From JAGTVG01 sp965365275 (lineage in GTDB: Bacteria > Bacteroidota > Bacteroidia > Cytophagales > Cyclobacteriaceae), in contig CBDUBA010000039.1 in assembly GCA_965365275.1 (NCBI GenBank), positions 1 to 32,498 of the forward strand: a stretch of 32,498 nt of DNA. The letters run 5' to 3'. Each line of letters begins with the position of its first letter. Positions within the stretch are counted from its first letter, which is position 1. Below the pieces are notes generated by a model that did not search any database, was not told the origin of the DNA, and saw nothing but the letters and a program-made list of their open reading frames with translations. Below, in pieces: positions 24,358 to 32,498 of the stretch. The position numbers and the translations under genes were made by a program.

Positions 24358-25038
24358 ATGATGAAATTAGTTATATCCCTAGGATTTATCCTTTCGATTT
24401 CAGGTTGCCGGGGGACTTCAAATATGGGAACCTATACATATCTTGCGCTGGGTGATTCATATACCATTGGGGAATCCGTTCCTACGGAATCTTCCTTTCC
24501 CTACCAGGTTTATGAACGGCTGAGAAGTGATGGCCTGAATATGGAAAAACCCGTGATCATTGCCCGAACTGGATGGACCACGGATGAGTTACAAGCAGCT
24601 ATCAATCCGGAGGCTTTAACACCTCCTTATAACCTGGTTACCCTGTTGATCGGTGTAAATAACCAATACCGGGGACTGGATATCGATAATTACGATACTG
24701 AATTTAAGGAGCTGCTTCAGCAAGCTATAGTGTTTGCAGGAGGTGAAACCGGGAATGTTATCGTGATCTCAATTCCGGACTGGGGGGTTACTCCCTTTGC
24801 TGCTGATCGCAATAAGGAAATGATCAGCAAAGAAATCGATGAATATAACAGGATAAACTCTAATTACGCTAAGGAGATGGGCGTTCACTATATTGATGTT
24901 ACCGGGATATCCAGAACCGCTCTGACGGATTCGACTTTGATCGCAGATGATGGATTGCATCCTTCGTCAAAGATGTATGCTCTCTGGACTGATAAAATTG
25001 TTTCGAAGGCGAAGGCCTTACTAATATCCAAGAATTAA
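24358..25038 (+). CDS. SGNH/GDSL-family hydrolase, lipoprotein
   Basis: 226 residues with a lipobox SISGC (Cys17). The SGNH blocks are complete: block I GDSYTIGE with catalytic Ser34, block III LIGVNN (Asn101/Asn102), and block V DDGLHPS with Asp198 and His201 in the D-x-x-H spacing. Such enzymes are esterases, lipases or carbohydrate deacetylases; the substrate is open. A second in-frame ATG directly follows the first, so the start could be three bases later. The stop overlaps the start of the kynureninase gene by one base (TAATG), so the two are translated together. The functional link between an exported esterase and kynureninase is not obvious. Confidence 0.88.
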   Translation: MMKLVISLGFILSISGCRGTSNMGTYTYLALGDSYTIGESVPTESSFPYQVYERLRSDGLNMEKPVIIARTGWTTDELQAAINPEALTPPYNLVTLLIGVNNQYRGLDIDNYDTEFKELLQQAIVFAGGETGNVIVISIPDWGVTPFAADRNKEMISKEIDEYNRINSNYAKEMGVHYIDVTGISRTALTDSTLIADDGLHPSSKMYALWTDKIVSKAKALLISKN

Positions 25039-26315
25039 TGAAATTTTCTGTAGACTCTTCTTATGCTGAAACGCAGGATGCATCAGATCCACTCAATACC
25101 TTCCGGAATAGATTTATGATCCCGGATCCCGCTATGATCTATATGGATGGTAATTCACTGGGACGATTACCAAAGGTAGCAATCACATCATTGGAGGAAG
25201 ACATAAAGTATCGTTGGGGTGACCGCCTCATACGCAGTTGGAATGAATCCTGGTATACCAGACAGTCAGACCTGGGTGATCGGATCGGTGAATTGCTTGG
25301 AGCGGAACCTGGTGAGGTGATCATCAGTGATTCCACATCTGTGAATCTTTATAAGCTGGCCTGGGCTGCCATCCATTTCCAATCAGGGAAGGATAAGATC
25401 CTAAGCGATGAACTGAATTTTCCTTCCGATCTGTATATTTTACAGGGTCTTGCCAATCAGTATACTCCATGGAAATTAGAACTGGCGAAAAGTACGGATG
25501 GGTTGACAGTTGGGATGAAAGAACTTGAGGTTGCAGTTGATGAAAGGACTGGGCTTTTATGCCTGTCGCATGTTGCATATAAAAGTTCATTTTTATATGA
25601 TATGACCGAGGTCACACGACTTGCCCATGAGAAGGATGCGCTGATTCTCTGGGACTTGAGTCACAGTGCTGGTGTCATCCCGATCGACCTGAAAGCAAGC
25701 CAGGTGGATATGGCCATAGGATGTACGTATAAATACTTGAACTCCGGCCCTGGAGCACCCGCTTTCTTGTATATAAGGAAGGATTTACAGGAACGATTGC
25801 AAAATCCTATACAGGGCTGGTTCGGAGCCAATGATCCATTTTATTTTTCAACTACTTATTCACCAGCAGAAGGATTAAGAAAATTTTTGACCGGCACACC
25901 TCCCATATTATCCTTGTCGGCCATGGAAGATGCGCTAGCCATCATCAGGGAAGCAGGAATCGACAACATACGTGATAAAAGTGAGAAGCAGTCCGAATAT
26001 ATGATTGAATTGATCGACCGCTGGCTGGTACCCCTTGGATGCAAACTGGGATCACCCCAAGAGGTTAATAAAAGGGGATCTCATATCAGTATTGCTCATA
26101 ATGAAGCTTATCGCATCAACCAGGCCATGATCCACCCGCCAGAAGGAGTGTCCATCATCATTCCTGATTTCAGAGAACCGGATAATATCCGCCTGGGCAT
26201 AGCTCCCCTCTATACGTCATTCAGGGAAATTTTTGATACAATAAGCAGGATCCGGGATATAATCTCCCAAAAATCCTACCTCGATTATTCCAAAGAACGG
26301 AAAGATGTGACTTAA
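25038..26315 (+). CDS. kynU: kynureninase
   Basis: 425-residue PLP-dependent enzyme that splits kynurenine (or 3-hydroxykynurenine) into anthranilate (or 3-hydroxyanthranilate) and alanine. Features: MDGNSLGRLP near residue 37-46 as in other kynureninases, the PLP-phosphate-binding SDSTSVNLYK (96-105), WDLSHSAGVIP (204-214) with the PLP-ring Asp, and the Schiff-base Lys232 in GCTYKYLNSGPGAPAF. Near the C-terminus IRLGIAPLYTSF is typical. It is cytoplasmic, with no leader. The start is fixed by the TAATG overlap with the SGNH gene. No tryptophan dioxygenase or kynurenine formamidase gene is in the window, so the rest of the pathway must be elsewhere. Confidence 0.93.
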   Translation: MKFSVDSSYAETQDASDPLNTFRNRFMIPDPAMIYMDGNSLGRLPKVAITSLEEDIKYRWGDRLIRSWNESWYTRQSDLGDRIGELLGAEPGEVIISDSTSVNLYKLAWAAIHFQSGKDKILSDELNFPSDLYILQGLANQYTPWKLELAKSTDGLTVGMKELEVAVDERTGLLCLSHVAYKSSFLYDMTEVTRLAHEKDALILWDLSHSAGVIPIDLKASQVDMAIGCTYKYLNSGPGAPAFLYIRKDLQERLQNPIQGWFGANDPFYFSTTYSPAEGLRKFLTGTPPILSLSAMEDALAIIREAGIDNIRDKSEKQSEYMIELIDRWLVPLGCKLGSPQEVNKRGSHISIAHNEAYRINQAMIHPPEGVSIIIPDFREPDNIRLGIAPLYTSFREIFDTISRIRDIISQKSYLDYSKERKDVT

Positions 26316-26403
26316 CTAATAATAAAGATGCTATTAGTATTTCTTTATTATCACCAGTTTAGAATTCAGTAGGATTCAGACAGGTTATTTTTGGAAGAGA
26401 CAC

Positions 26404-26634
26404 AATGAGTGGACAGACGTCTAGAATGAATGGATTGACAAATTCAAAGACCAGACTGACAACTACAAAGACCAGACTGACGACTACAAAGAATGGACTG
26501 ACGACTACAAAGACCAGACTGACGACTACAAAGACCAGACTGACGACTACAAAGACCAGACTGAGAACTACAAAGACCAGACTAACAAGTACAACAAATG
26601 GATTAACAAGTACGAGAATTGGAAAGTACCATTC
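26404..26634 (+). repeat. eleven-unit 21-bp tandem repeat
   Basis: Eleven contiguous 21-bp units, no indels, starting at 26404, 26425, 26446 and so on to 26614. Units 3 to 9 are nearly identical to AAAGACCAGACTGACGACTAC; the outer units are diverged. In the frame beginning at 26404 each unit encodes a heptad [KN][DE][QW][TI][DN]x[YF], with changes that are chemically conservative (Asp/Glu/Asn, Tyr/Phe, Thr/Ile). That frame stays open to a TGA at 26754, adding a basic tail (PFRTRKKYYGGLL and on). Unit 1 contains TAG and no ATG, GTG or TTG follows in frame before the repeat, so it is either a decayed gene or started unconventionally. An 87-codon ATG frame at 26405 is probably a by-product of the repeat (ATG falls inside AATGAG). 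Confidence 0.85.
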
Positions 26635-26756
26635 AGAACAAGGAAAAAATACTACGGAGGCTTGTTAAAGCAGTTCATAGAGCGGAAATCCTGGTTTCCT
26701 GCTCAAAAAGGGATATTTCTTCTCAAATCTTATGTTACTAAGAATACCGATAAATG
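26425..26756 (+). pseudogene. possible relic of a heptad-repeat protein
   Basis: Frame read from 26425 (just after an in-frame TAG) to the TGA at 26754-26756, about 110 codons. The first 70 codons are the heptads; the rest is a Lys/Arg- and aromatic-rich tail (KKYYGGLLKQFIERKSWFPA). The heptads place Tyr/Phe at one position and Gln/Trp three or four residues away, as in a helical heptad. Substitution pattern favours this frame as the one once under selection. There is no normal start codon, hence the call of relic. It could instead be non-coding satellite DNA. Confidence 0.3.
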
Positions 26757-26780
26757 AAAATATCCTGTTTAGACAGGTGC

Positions 26781-28772
26781 TTATTCAATGTCTCTTCTAA
26801 CAAGATGAATACGATCAAGGATGAAATCAGATTTTCCCTTCTCCCCTTTCATCCGAAAAGTTAAGGGTGCTTCCTGCTCACTAATTGTGATTTCCCCAAA
26901 TAATTCTTTCTCCACATATTCATAATCGGCTGCACTGATTTCGATCTCATCTGAAACGGGCTTTTGCCTTTGGAAGATTTGCAGCTTGCCACTATCAGGA
27001 GATTTAAAATATGAAATATACAAATCATAGGTGCCTTCTACCCCTACTTGCAAATCTACTTTAACATATCCCTTGTCGGAATGGCTGTGCATTACATAGA
27101 CCTGTTTACCATTAACTCTTTTCCTGAATAGTGTAAATTCATCGGGAGGAAATCCGAAAGACTGAAAACTGAAATGACTTATCGGCAATATCTCCATTTC
27201 TTTCGGTGGAGTGAAATCCCCGGAAAGTTCTATTGTTGGGTCAATACCATTAAAAGTCGGGTTTTCACCATAATAAAACGCTACTGAGGCATAATCAACC
27301 GGCCAATTATTATTTTCCGGTCCGTGTTCAATGGTAAGATTATAACTTTTCTCAAATGTCTCTTTATCTCCAATTAAGAACCGATACCCACCTGTACGGG
27401 CCAACGGTATTGAGTAACCTAGGCAACCATGGAGTTGAAGACTGTACGCTTTATCCCAGCGATCACCAACGGCGTACCAACCTCCGTTGAAGTAATCTTC
27501 CGATCCGGTTCCATGCATCGTTTGTTCGCCATCAATAGTTGTTATATCATCCCCTTCGAAAAATATGGTGGAGATATGGCCATTCAAATTCTCTTCAATC
27601 CCCTGACACATTAATATGGTTCCAACATAGTGTCCCTTACCTTCGTGATTAAAAATAGTATAAGGTATCCCGATCTCCGGATTTTCCCTGCGCCAGCAGG
27701 AATAAAATTTTCCTTCATTCGATGTATCCCTTTTATCCGGCAGAATAAAGATCCTTGAAGTAAATCTTTCTTCAGGTTGGGGTTGCTCGTCTTTGTTCAG
27801 ATAGCTTAAATCGAGTTTGGCCGATTTATCGAAAGGCATTGGAAAATTTATATAATGCAAATCTCCCTCCGCGCCTATCAGCAGCGATCTCATTGATGTT
27901 TTTCTGAAAGCATATCCGAAAATATGTCTTATTGGAGCATTAATTGCATATTCTTTATCATCATCCCATTTTGCCCTCAATATCAAATGAGAATCCGGGT
28001 CATCAATCGTGGTTAAATTTTCGAATTCCATCCTGACTATTCGCCCGCCCTCCTTTATATCGGCCAGGTTAACTGTTTCTCCCGGTTTAATTAATACCTC
28101 TTTTTCAATGACCTTCAATTTGTTTTGGTCAAATAATTCCTGGGGGTTATAGACTTCCCATCTTTTCAAAGTATTATGAAGTGCTGCTGTTTCCTCATCA
28201 GTAAGATCAGGTGAAAAGGACATAGTTTCTGAATTTTCAGGGAAAGTCCTATGCTGGATCTGGTGAAACTGAATTCTTTCCCCCAGGTATACAATCTTAC
28301 AGCTTTTTTCATATGGAATGGGTAGGTAGCAATAGTATCCTCCAACTTCATTACCAACCAGGGGTGACTTAAAGGGGAAAACTTCCGAGGTGAAAAGGTC
28401 AATAAACCGGATACTGATTCTTGGATCTGCTTCACCGTCAAAATAAAACTGAATCGTATCTTCCGTGGGGGTAGGTGTCCAGATACGTTGAATAACACCG
28501 GGTCCCTCAAGGTCTGCAATAACGAGACGGCGCAGTCCTTCTTTTCTTATATAGGAGTACTTACCTGAGAACCCATCATCATTTCCTTCCGTTCTGTCAT
28601 ATGAGGATTCCATAGCCACCGAAGTGCGATCACGGTACCTGGGTAAAAGATTGATATTTGCGAGTTGTTCAAGTTCAACTTCAAAGGTGCTTTTTATATT
28701 CTGTGCTTGTACATAAGATTCTATCAGTATTAAGAATCCAATGAGAATAAGTGTAATGATAGATCTGCGCAT
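26781..28772 (-). CDS. GH172 (DUF2961) family protein with C-terminal beta-sandwich
   Basis: 663 residues with a signal peptide (about 1-23, ending YVQA). The DUF2961 domain, now GH172, includes enzymes acting on alpha-D-fructofuranosides, alpha-D-arabinofuranosides and related furanosides. Its diagnostic motif is DGEQTMHGTGSEDYFNGGW (414-432). Candidate catalytic glutamates are Glu406 (FFEGDD) and Glu425 (GSEDYF), by analogy with characterised members; this alignment is from memory. An N-terminal stretch DRTSVAMESSYDRTEGNDDG also fits the family. Residues about 565-660 form an extra beta-sandwich (YVKVDLQVGVEGTYDLYISY) resembling CBM6/35-type modules. It follows the sulfatase gene by 92 bp on the same strand, a probable operon. 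Confidence 0.85.
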   Translation of the reverse strand: MRRSIITLILIGFLILIESYVQAQNIKSTFEVELEQLANINLLPRYRDRTSVAMESSYDRTEGNDDGFSGKYSYIRKEGLRRLVIADLEGPGVIQRIWTPTPTEDTIQFYFDGEADPRISIRFIDLFTSEVFPFKSPLVGNEVGGYYCYLPIPYEKSCKIVYLGERIQFHQIQHRTFPENSETMSFSPDLTDEETAALHNTLKRWEVYNPQELFDQNKLKVIEKEVLIKPGETVNLADIKEGGRIVRMEFENLTTIDDPDSHLILRAKWDDDKEYAINAPIRHIFGYAFRKTSMRSLLIGAEGDLHYINFPMPFDKSAKLDLSYLNKDEQPQPEERFTSRIFILPDKRDTSNEGKFYSCWRRENPEIGIPYTIFNHEGKGHYVGTILMCQGIEENLNGHISTIFFEGDDITTIDGEQTMHGTGSEDYFNGGWYAVGDRWDKAYSLQLHGCLGYSIPLARTGGYRFLIGDKETFEKSYNLTIEHGPENNNWPVDYASVAFYYGENPTFNGIDPTIELSGDFTPPKEMEILPISHFSFQSFGFPPDEFTLFRKRVNGKQVYVMHSHSDKGYVKVDLQVGVEGTYDLYISYFKSPDSGKLQIFQRQKPVSDEIEISAADYEYVEKELFGEITISEQEAPLTFRMKGEKGKSDFILDRIHLVRRDIE

Positions 28773-28864
28773 TTTAAATTTATATTATTAGGAGTATGTG
28801 TCTTTGTCAATGGAAACATTTCGTTTAAATTGTTAAATGTGACCAGCAAGTATAAAGATATAGA

Positions 28865-30292
28865 TTAATGTGTTTCCGGAAACCACACCTGATCATATAT
28901 GCTTTTTAGTTCATCTATTTTATCGGAATATTCAGGCTGATGCGTAAAATGAGTCATTTCATAGGGATCCTTATTCAGATCCATCAGATATTCTTCTATA
29001 CCTTCTACATTGTACCTGACATATTTAAACCCTTCGGAATCCACGATCATTTTACCTACCTCACTTTCCACGCCCAGGTTTTTCCTCCATTCAACATCTT
29101 TTCCTTCAAACAATGGTCTGAGGCTCTTCCCCCTGGGATCGGCCATTCCATCAATGCCTGCATAATCGCAAAGTGTCGGCAACAGGTCAAGGCCATTGGA
29201 TATTAAATGTATGCTATCTACCTGTGAAGCGGGTATATGTCCTTTCCACATGGCTAGAAAGGGGATATTGGCAGATTCCTCATATGGAAGGCTCTTATGT
29301 TCCAGACGGTGTGCTCCATCCATATCCCCATGATCGCTGGAAAACAATACAAGTGTATTTTCTTCCTGACCGCTTTCAATGAGGGCATTCAAAACGATCT
29401 GGATCTGTCTGTCGACCTCCTCTGTAAGCCTCGAATAGGCCCATCGATGCCGGCGCCAGTCTTTTTCAGTATAATGGTCACGTGCATTCTTTTGGAAATC
29501 TCTTTTACTGATCCGCCAGGTGATGGCTTTGGGTTCATCTTCCTGTGGTTCGAAGTTCGGCGGTAATGGAGGGCAATAATGGTTATAAAAATCATCTTCA
29601 CTGATCCCTTCAGGCCACTTTAATGCTTCATCAAGCGTGGCAAGTTCAGTTTCACCCTTTTTCAAAAGTATTTTCTCATGTTCAGTTTCTGCAAAATCCC
29701 GGATAGCCATGTAGCAAATATCATGGGGATTAATTAAAGAAATGATCAAAAAATAGGGTTCCTCTGGTTTCGACATTATAAATTCAGCTGATTTTTGAGC
29801 CAATTCATCCCGTTCATCATCTGTAATATCTTCAAAACCTAAGGTTTCCGGAGTTAATGATTCAGGGAGATGTTCTTTGCCACCATATGCCAGGCGATAC
29901 CCCGCTTTTTTGAGATAGGTAGCCAGGGTGGTGTTTTGAACCTCTTCTGATATTCCGGGAATGCTCATGGAACCCACATTTTCCTTGACCGGGTTCCCAT
30001 TTTTATCTATAAAATATCCGGGAAATCTTCCCGTCATTAAGCTGACCCTGGCAGGCGAGCATACCGGGTTCGTAGTATATGCGCGTGTGAACCGGATCCC
30101 ATTTTGTGCAATATAATCCATTGCAGGCGTCTCGAGCCATGTATTCCCTGCACAGCTCATCATTTTGGAGTGCTGCTGATCAGTATAAATATAGATTATA
30201 TTGGGACGAACGGTTTCCTTATCATTCCTGGTACTGCAACTCAGAAACATAACAACCATTAGGCCAATTGGAAAGAGGTTAATTTTGTTCAT
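28865..30292 (-). CDS. S1-family sulfatase, lipoprotein
   Basis: 475 residues, lipobox FLSC (Cys19). The formylglycine motif is CSPAR with Cys78, followed by VSLMTGRFPG. Metal and sulfate pocket residues include Asp38 in YTDQQHSKMMSC and the SSDHGDMDGAHR motif in the C-terminal half. The DQQH form of the first metal site differs from the DDLG form of the sulfatase at 3369-4913, so the two belong to different S1 subfamilies and are not recent duplicates. It presumably desulfates a sugar before or after the partner GH172 enzyme acts. It is divergent from the DPP5 gene (256-bp gap). Confidence 0.92.
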   Translation of the reverse strand: MNKINLFPIGLMVVMFLSCSTRNDKETVRPNIIYIYTDQQHSKMMSCAGNTWLETPAMDYIAQNGIRFTRAYTTNPVCSPARVSLMTGRFPGYFIDKNGNPVKENVGSMSIPGISEEVQNTTLATYLKKAGYRLAYGGKEHLPESLTPETLGFEDITDDERDELAQKSAEFIMSKPEEPYFLIISLINPHDICYMAIRDFAETEHEKILLKKGETELATLDEALKWPEGISEDDFYNHYCPPLPPNFEPQEDEPKAITWRISKRDFQKNARDHYTEKDWRRHRWAYSRLTEEVDRQIQIVLNALIESGQEENTLVLFSSDHGDMDGAHRLEHKSLPYEESANIPFLAMWKGHIPASQVDSIHLISNGLDLLPTLCDYAGIDGMADPRGKSLRPLFEGKDVEWRKNLGVESEVGKMIVDSEGFKYVRYNVEGIEEYLMDLNKDPYEMTHFTHQPEYSDKIDELKSIYDQVWFPETH

Positions 30293-30511
30293 TTTTAATT
30301 AAAAGATGGAATAATTGAAACTAATTTAAGTCATACCAGCGAGCTTTTCAAAGGATATACTGATCTTCATTAGGTCATTGTTTTCTTTTTTATCCAGTAT
30401 ATATTATTAATCTCTGCTAAAGTCACCAATGGAAGGAATGAAACTGAAAAGGTTTTAAAGAAACAAGTTTCAGAAGGACAGGTATTGTGAATGGATTGAT
30501 TATTATTCTAT

Positions 30512-30519
30512 TAGATTTG
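30512..30519 (+). promoter_or_regulatory. candidate -7 element of DPP5 gene
   Basis: TAGATTTG matches TAnnTTTG exactly and lies 29 bp before the ATG, giving a short leader of about 25 nt. TTG triplets upstream at 30485 and 30496 are not at the ideal distance, so only the -7 element is proposed. Confidence 0.4.
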
Positions 30520-30548
30520 TACAATGAATTAATTAACAGATAAATAAA

Positions 30549-32450
30549 ATGAAGAGGATAATATTTGTACTGGTCAGCATTCTTGTTTTTTACAGCACTA
30601 AAGCGCAGGATGTAATGACCCCAGAGTTACTTTGGAAATTAGGGCGCGTGAGTGCCATGGGAATAACCAAGGATGGAAAATCAATTGTCTATAGTGTCAC
30701 TACTTTTGACGTTGATGAAAACATAGCTTCCAGTAAGCAGTTTTTGATACCAGTTGAAGGCGGGGAGGCTATTGAGATTGTGAATGGTGAGTCACTGGTG
30801 GCAGATCGACATAATTCTCCAGCGGGTACTCATCGTATTTCGGTAGAAGAAGTGAAGCTTCAGAAAGTTTTTGCGGTGGATTACTACCCCCAACTGGATA
30901 AATCTGACGTAATGGTTTATGATGATTTGATGTACAGGCACTGGGATACCTGGGAGGATGGCAAATTCAATCATATAATTCTGTATGCAGGCAATGAAGC
31001 CAATGGTGTGGATATCATGGAAGGTGAACCTTACAATTGTCCGACCGAACCATTTGGAGGTGAAGAAGATTATACCTGGAGTCCGGATGGAAAACAGATA
31101 ATTTATGTAGCTAAAAAGAAGGCTGGTAAAGATTATGCAACGAGCACCAACACAGATTTATATGCTTATGACATTGAAACCCAAAAAACCAGCAATCTAA
31201 CACAGGGAATGATGGGTTATGATACACATCCACTGTTTTCTTCTACCGGTGCTTTGGCATGGTTGAGTATGAAAAGAGATGGTTATGAAGCAGATAAAAA
31301 TGACATTATTGTCAGAATGGGATCAACTACAATAAATCTTACTCAGGATTGGGATGGAACCGTCATTTCATTGTTATGGAAGCAGGATGGATCAGGTATA
31401 TATTTTAATGCTGCCATTGATGGAACAATTCAACTCTTTGAGGTGGACTATCCTGGAAAAACAAAGAAAAAACCTGTCGTAAAGCAAATTACAAAAGGAG
31501 ACTTTGATATTAGTGGTCTTGTTGGAATAGCTGGCGATAAGTTGATTGCTTCCAGAACAGATATGAATCATGCAGCCGAATTGTTTTCCATAAGCCTTTC
31601 TGATGGATCGATGAATCAGCTGACTCATGTCAATGATGCGCACTATAATACGATTCTGTTGAGCAGAGTTGAAAAAAGGTTTGTAGAAACCACTGATAAA
31701 AAAGAAATGCTGGTTTGGGTGATCTATCCCCCGGATTTCGATCCAACTAAGAAATACCCAACATTACTTTATTGCCAGGGAGGTCCGCAATCAGCACTTA
31801 CTCAGTTCTATTCTTTCAGATGGAATTTCCAGATCATGGCAGCCAATGGCTACATTATCGTTGCTCCAAATCGACGAGGAATGCCAGGGTATGGAGTGGA
31901 ATGGAACGAGGCCATCAGCAAGGATTATGGTGGCCAACCAATGAGAGATTATCTTTCAGCAATTGATGATTTGGCAAAAGAATCATATGTGGATAAAGAC
32001 AGATTGGGGGCTGTTGGCGCCAGTTTTGGAGGATATTCTGTTTTCTACCTGGCAGGAATTCATGAAAAAAGGTTTAAAACTTTTATTGCCCATGATGGAA
32101 TTTTCAATATGAAAAGCATGTATGGCACAACAGAAGAGCTGTTTTTTGTGAATTGGGATAATGGCGGCCCATATTGGGAAAATGACAACAAAGCAGCCAT
32201 GAAAACGTATAGTGAATTTGATCCAAGCAATCTTGTTAATAACTGGAATACACCAATCATGATCGTGCATGGGGGTAAGGATTATCGGGTGCCCGATGGG
32301 CAGGCCTTTGAAGCATTTCAAGCCGCTCAACTCAAAGGTATCAAGAGCAGAATGGTGTACTTCCCAAATGAAAACCACTGGGTATTGAAGGCCCAAAATG
32401 GCCTGGTATGGCAGAAAGAATTCTTCAGGTGGCTGAAAGAAACATTGTAA
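30549..32450 (+). CDS. dipeptidyl-peptidase 5-like S9 serine peptidase, N-terminal propeller shortened
   Basis: 633 residues, Sec signal peptide ending STKAQ (about residue 19), then a seven-or-fewer-bladed propeller and a C-terminal alpha/beta-hydrolase. It closely resembles Porphyromonas gingivalis DPP5 in motifs (DLMYRHWDTW, DIMEGEPY, EGMMGYDT-like QGMMGYDTHP, LYCQGGPQ, APNRRGMPGYG, DYGGQPMRDYL, NENHWVLKAQN). Catalytic triad: Ser492 in GASFGGY, Asp578 in GGKDYR, His610 in ENHWV. It would remove dipeptides from peptides in the periplasm. Between about residues 55 and 105 a stretch that in P. gingivalis holds a further propeller repeat is missing or replaced by unrelated sequence (recalled comparison), making the protein about 50 residues shorter. 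Confidence 0.88.
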   Translation: MKRIIFVLVSILVFYSTKAQDVMTPELLWKLGRVSAMGITKDGKSIVYSVTTFDVDENIASSKQFLIPVEGGEAIEIVNGESLVADRHNSPAGTHRISVEEVKLQKVFAVDYYPQLDKSDVMVYDDLMYRHWDTWEDGKFNHIILYAGNEANGVDIMEGEPYNCPTEPFGGEEDYTWSPDGKQIIYVAKKKAGKDYATSTNTDLYAYDIETQKTSNLTQGMMGYDTHPLFSSTGALAWLSMKRDGYEADKNDIIVRMGSTTINLTQDWDGTVISLLWKQDGSGIYFNAAIDGTIQLFEVDYPGKTKKKPVVKQITKGDFDISGLVGIAGDKLIASRTDMNHAAELFSISLSDGSMNQLTHVNDAHYNTILLSRVEKRFVETTDKKEMLVWVIYPPDFDPTKKYPTLLYCQGGPQSALTQFYSFRWNFQIMAANGYIIVAPNRRGMPGYGVEWNEAISKDYGGQPMRDYLSAIDDLAKESYVDKDRLGAVGASFGGYSVFYLAGIHEKRFKTFIAHDGIFNMKSMYGTTEELFFVNWDNGGPYWENDNKAAMKTYSEFDPSNLVNNWNTPIMIVHGGKDYRVPDGQAFEAFQAAQLKGIKSRMVYFPNENHWVLKAQNGLVWQKEFFRWLKETL

Positions 32451-32461
32451 GTATATTTTTA

Positions 32462-32488
32462 GATTGCTTCTCCTGCGGTGAAGCGATC
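32462..32488 (+). terminator. possible terminator after DPP5 gene
   Basis: Inverted repeat GATTGCTTC (32462-32470) and GAAGCGATC (32480-32488) with one G-U pair and a 9-base loop, 11 bp after the stop codon, followed by CCTTTC. The T-run is short and the window ends 10 bases later, so this is tentative. Confidence 0.4.
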
Positions 32489-32498
32489 CCTTTCAGGG

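Noticed and set aside
26404..26634. CRISPR array
   Set aside because: The 21-bp units are contiguous with no spacers; no cas genes nearby.
26405..26668. ATG-started open frame of 87 codons (MSGQTSRMNG...) across the tandem repeat
   Set aside because: The ATG is created by the repeat unit itself (AATGAG/AATGAA), the product is a monotonous Thr/Lys/Arg string, and another frame shows the more protein-like conservative substitutions and a longer extension.
26764..26777. Short hairpin CCTGT-TTAG-ACAGG just after the GH172 stop
   Set aside because: Only a 5-bp stem and no proper T-tract; too weak to call a terminator.
1..32498. tRNA, rRNA, insertion sequences, prophage or toxin-antitoxin genes
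   Set aside because: No sequence I could read as a tRNA cloverleaf, rRNA, transposase with inverted repeats, integrase or antitoxin pair was found.

Overview
The window looks like a chromosomal segment of a Bacteroidota bacterium. The evidence is: many lipoproteins with Bacteroidota-type lipoboxes, a moderately AT-rich composition, TAnnTTTG-like promoter elements, weak use of Shine-Dalgarno sites, a DPP5-type S9 peptidase close to the Porphyromonas enzyme, and a Sec-exported (clade II) nitrous oxide reductase. The sulfatases and fucosidase-type enzymes suggest a marine or algal-polysaccharide lifestyle. The genus cannot be called from sequence alone.

Layout. 1-12.05 kb is a carbohydrate-degradation block: a GH116 beta-glycosidase cut by the window edge (Tat-type leader), a small secreted protein, an S1 sulfatase lipoprotein, a PQQ/BamB-like beta-propeller followed 7 bp later by an endonuclease/exonuclease/phosphatase-fold lipoprotein, and a translationally coupled pair made of a GH29 alpha-L-fucosidase (with CBM32-like tail) and a divergent GH95-like enzyme. 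12.3-20.3 kb is a nitrous oxide respiration island. It holds a FAS1 lipoprotein on the + strand and, convergent with it, a minus-strand operon in the order cytochrome c lipoprotein, nosZ, a four-helix membrane protein, nosL, nosD, nosF, nosY, preceded by a Crp/Fnr regulator gene. 20.3-24.2 kb carries a GH16 enzyme, a tandem NTF2-like lipoprotein, a GH26-like protein and a two-CxxCH lipoprotein. 24.36-26.3 kb is an SGNH-hydrolase lipoprotein overlapping a kynureninase gene. 26.4-26.63 kb is a 21-bp tandem-repeat locus. 26.8-30.3 kb is a sulfatase plus GH172 (DUF2961) pair. The window ends with a dipeptidyl-peptidase 5 homologue.

How it works together. The glycoside hydrolases, sulfatases and their helpers are all exported and would remove fucose, sulfate and other side groups from complex glycans. 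No SusC/SusD pair is present, so uptake must be encoded elsewhere. The nos island would let the cell use N2O as terminal electron acceptor. The most informative regulatory signal is a 14-bp FNR-like palindrome (ATGAT-n4-ATCAT). It occurs twice, in exact reverse-complement copies, once upstream of the FAS1 gene and once upstream of the cytochrome c-nosZ operon. In both places it lies about 30 bp before a plausible -7 element. This predicts that FAS1 and nos are one regulon, and that FAS1 is an unrecognised nos-associated protein. A strong hairpin with a T-tract directly after nosZ suggests that nosZ is made in excess over its maturation genes.
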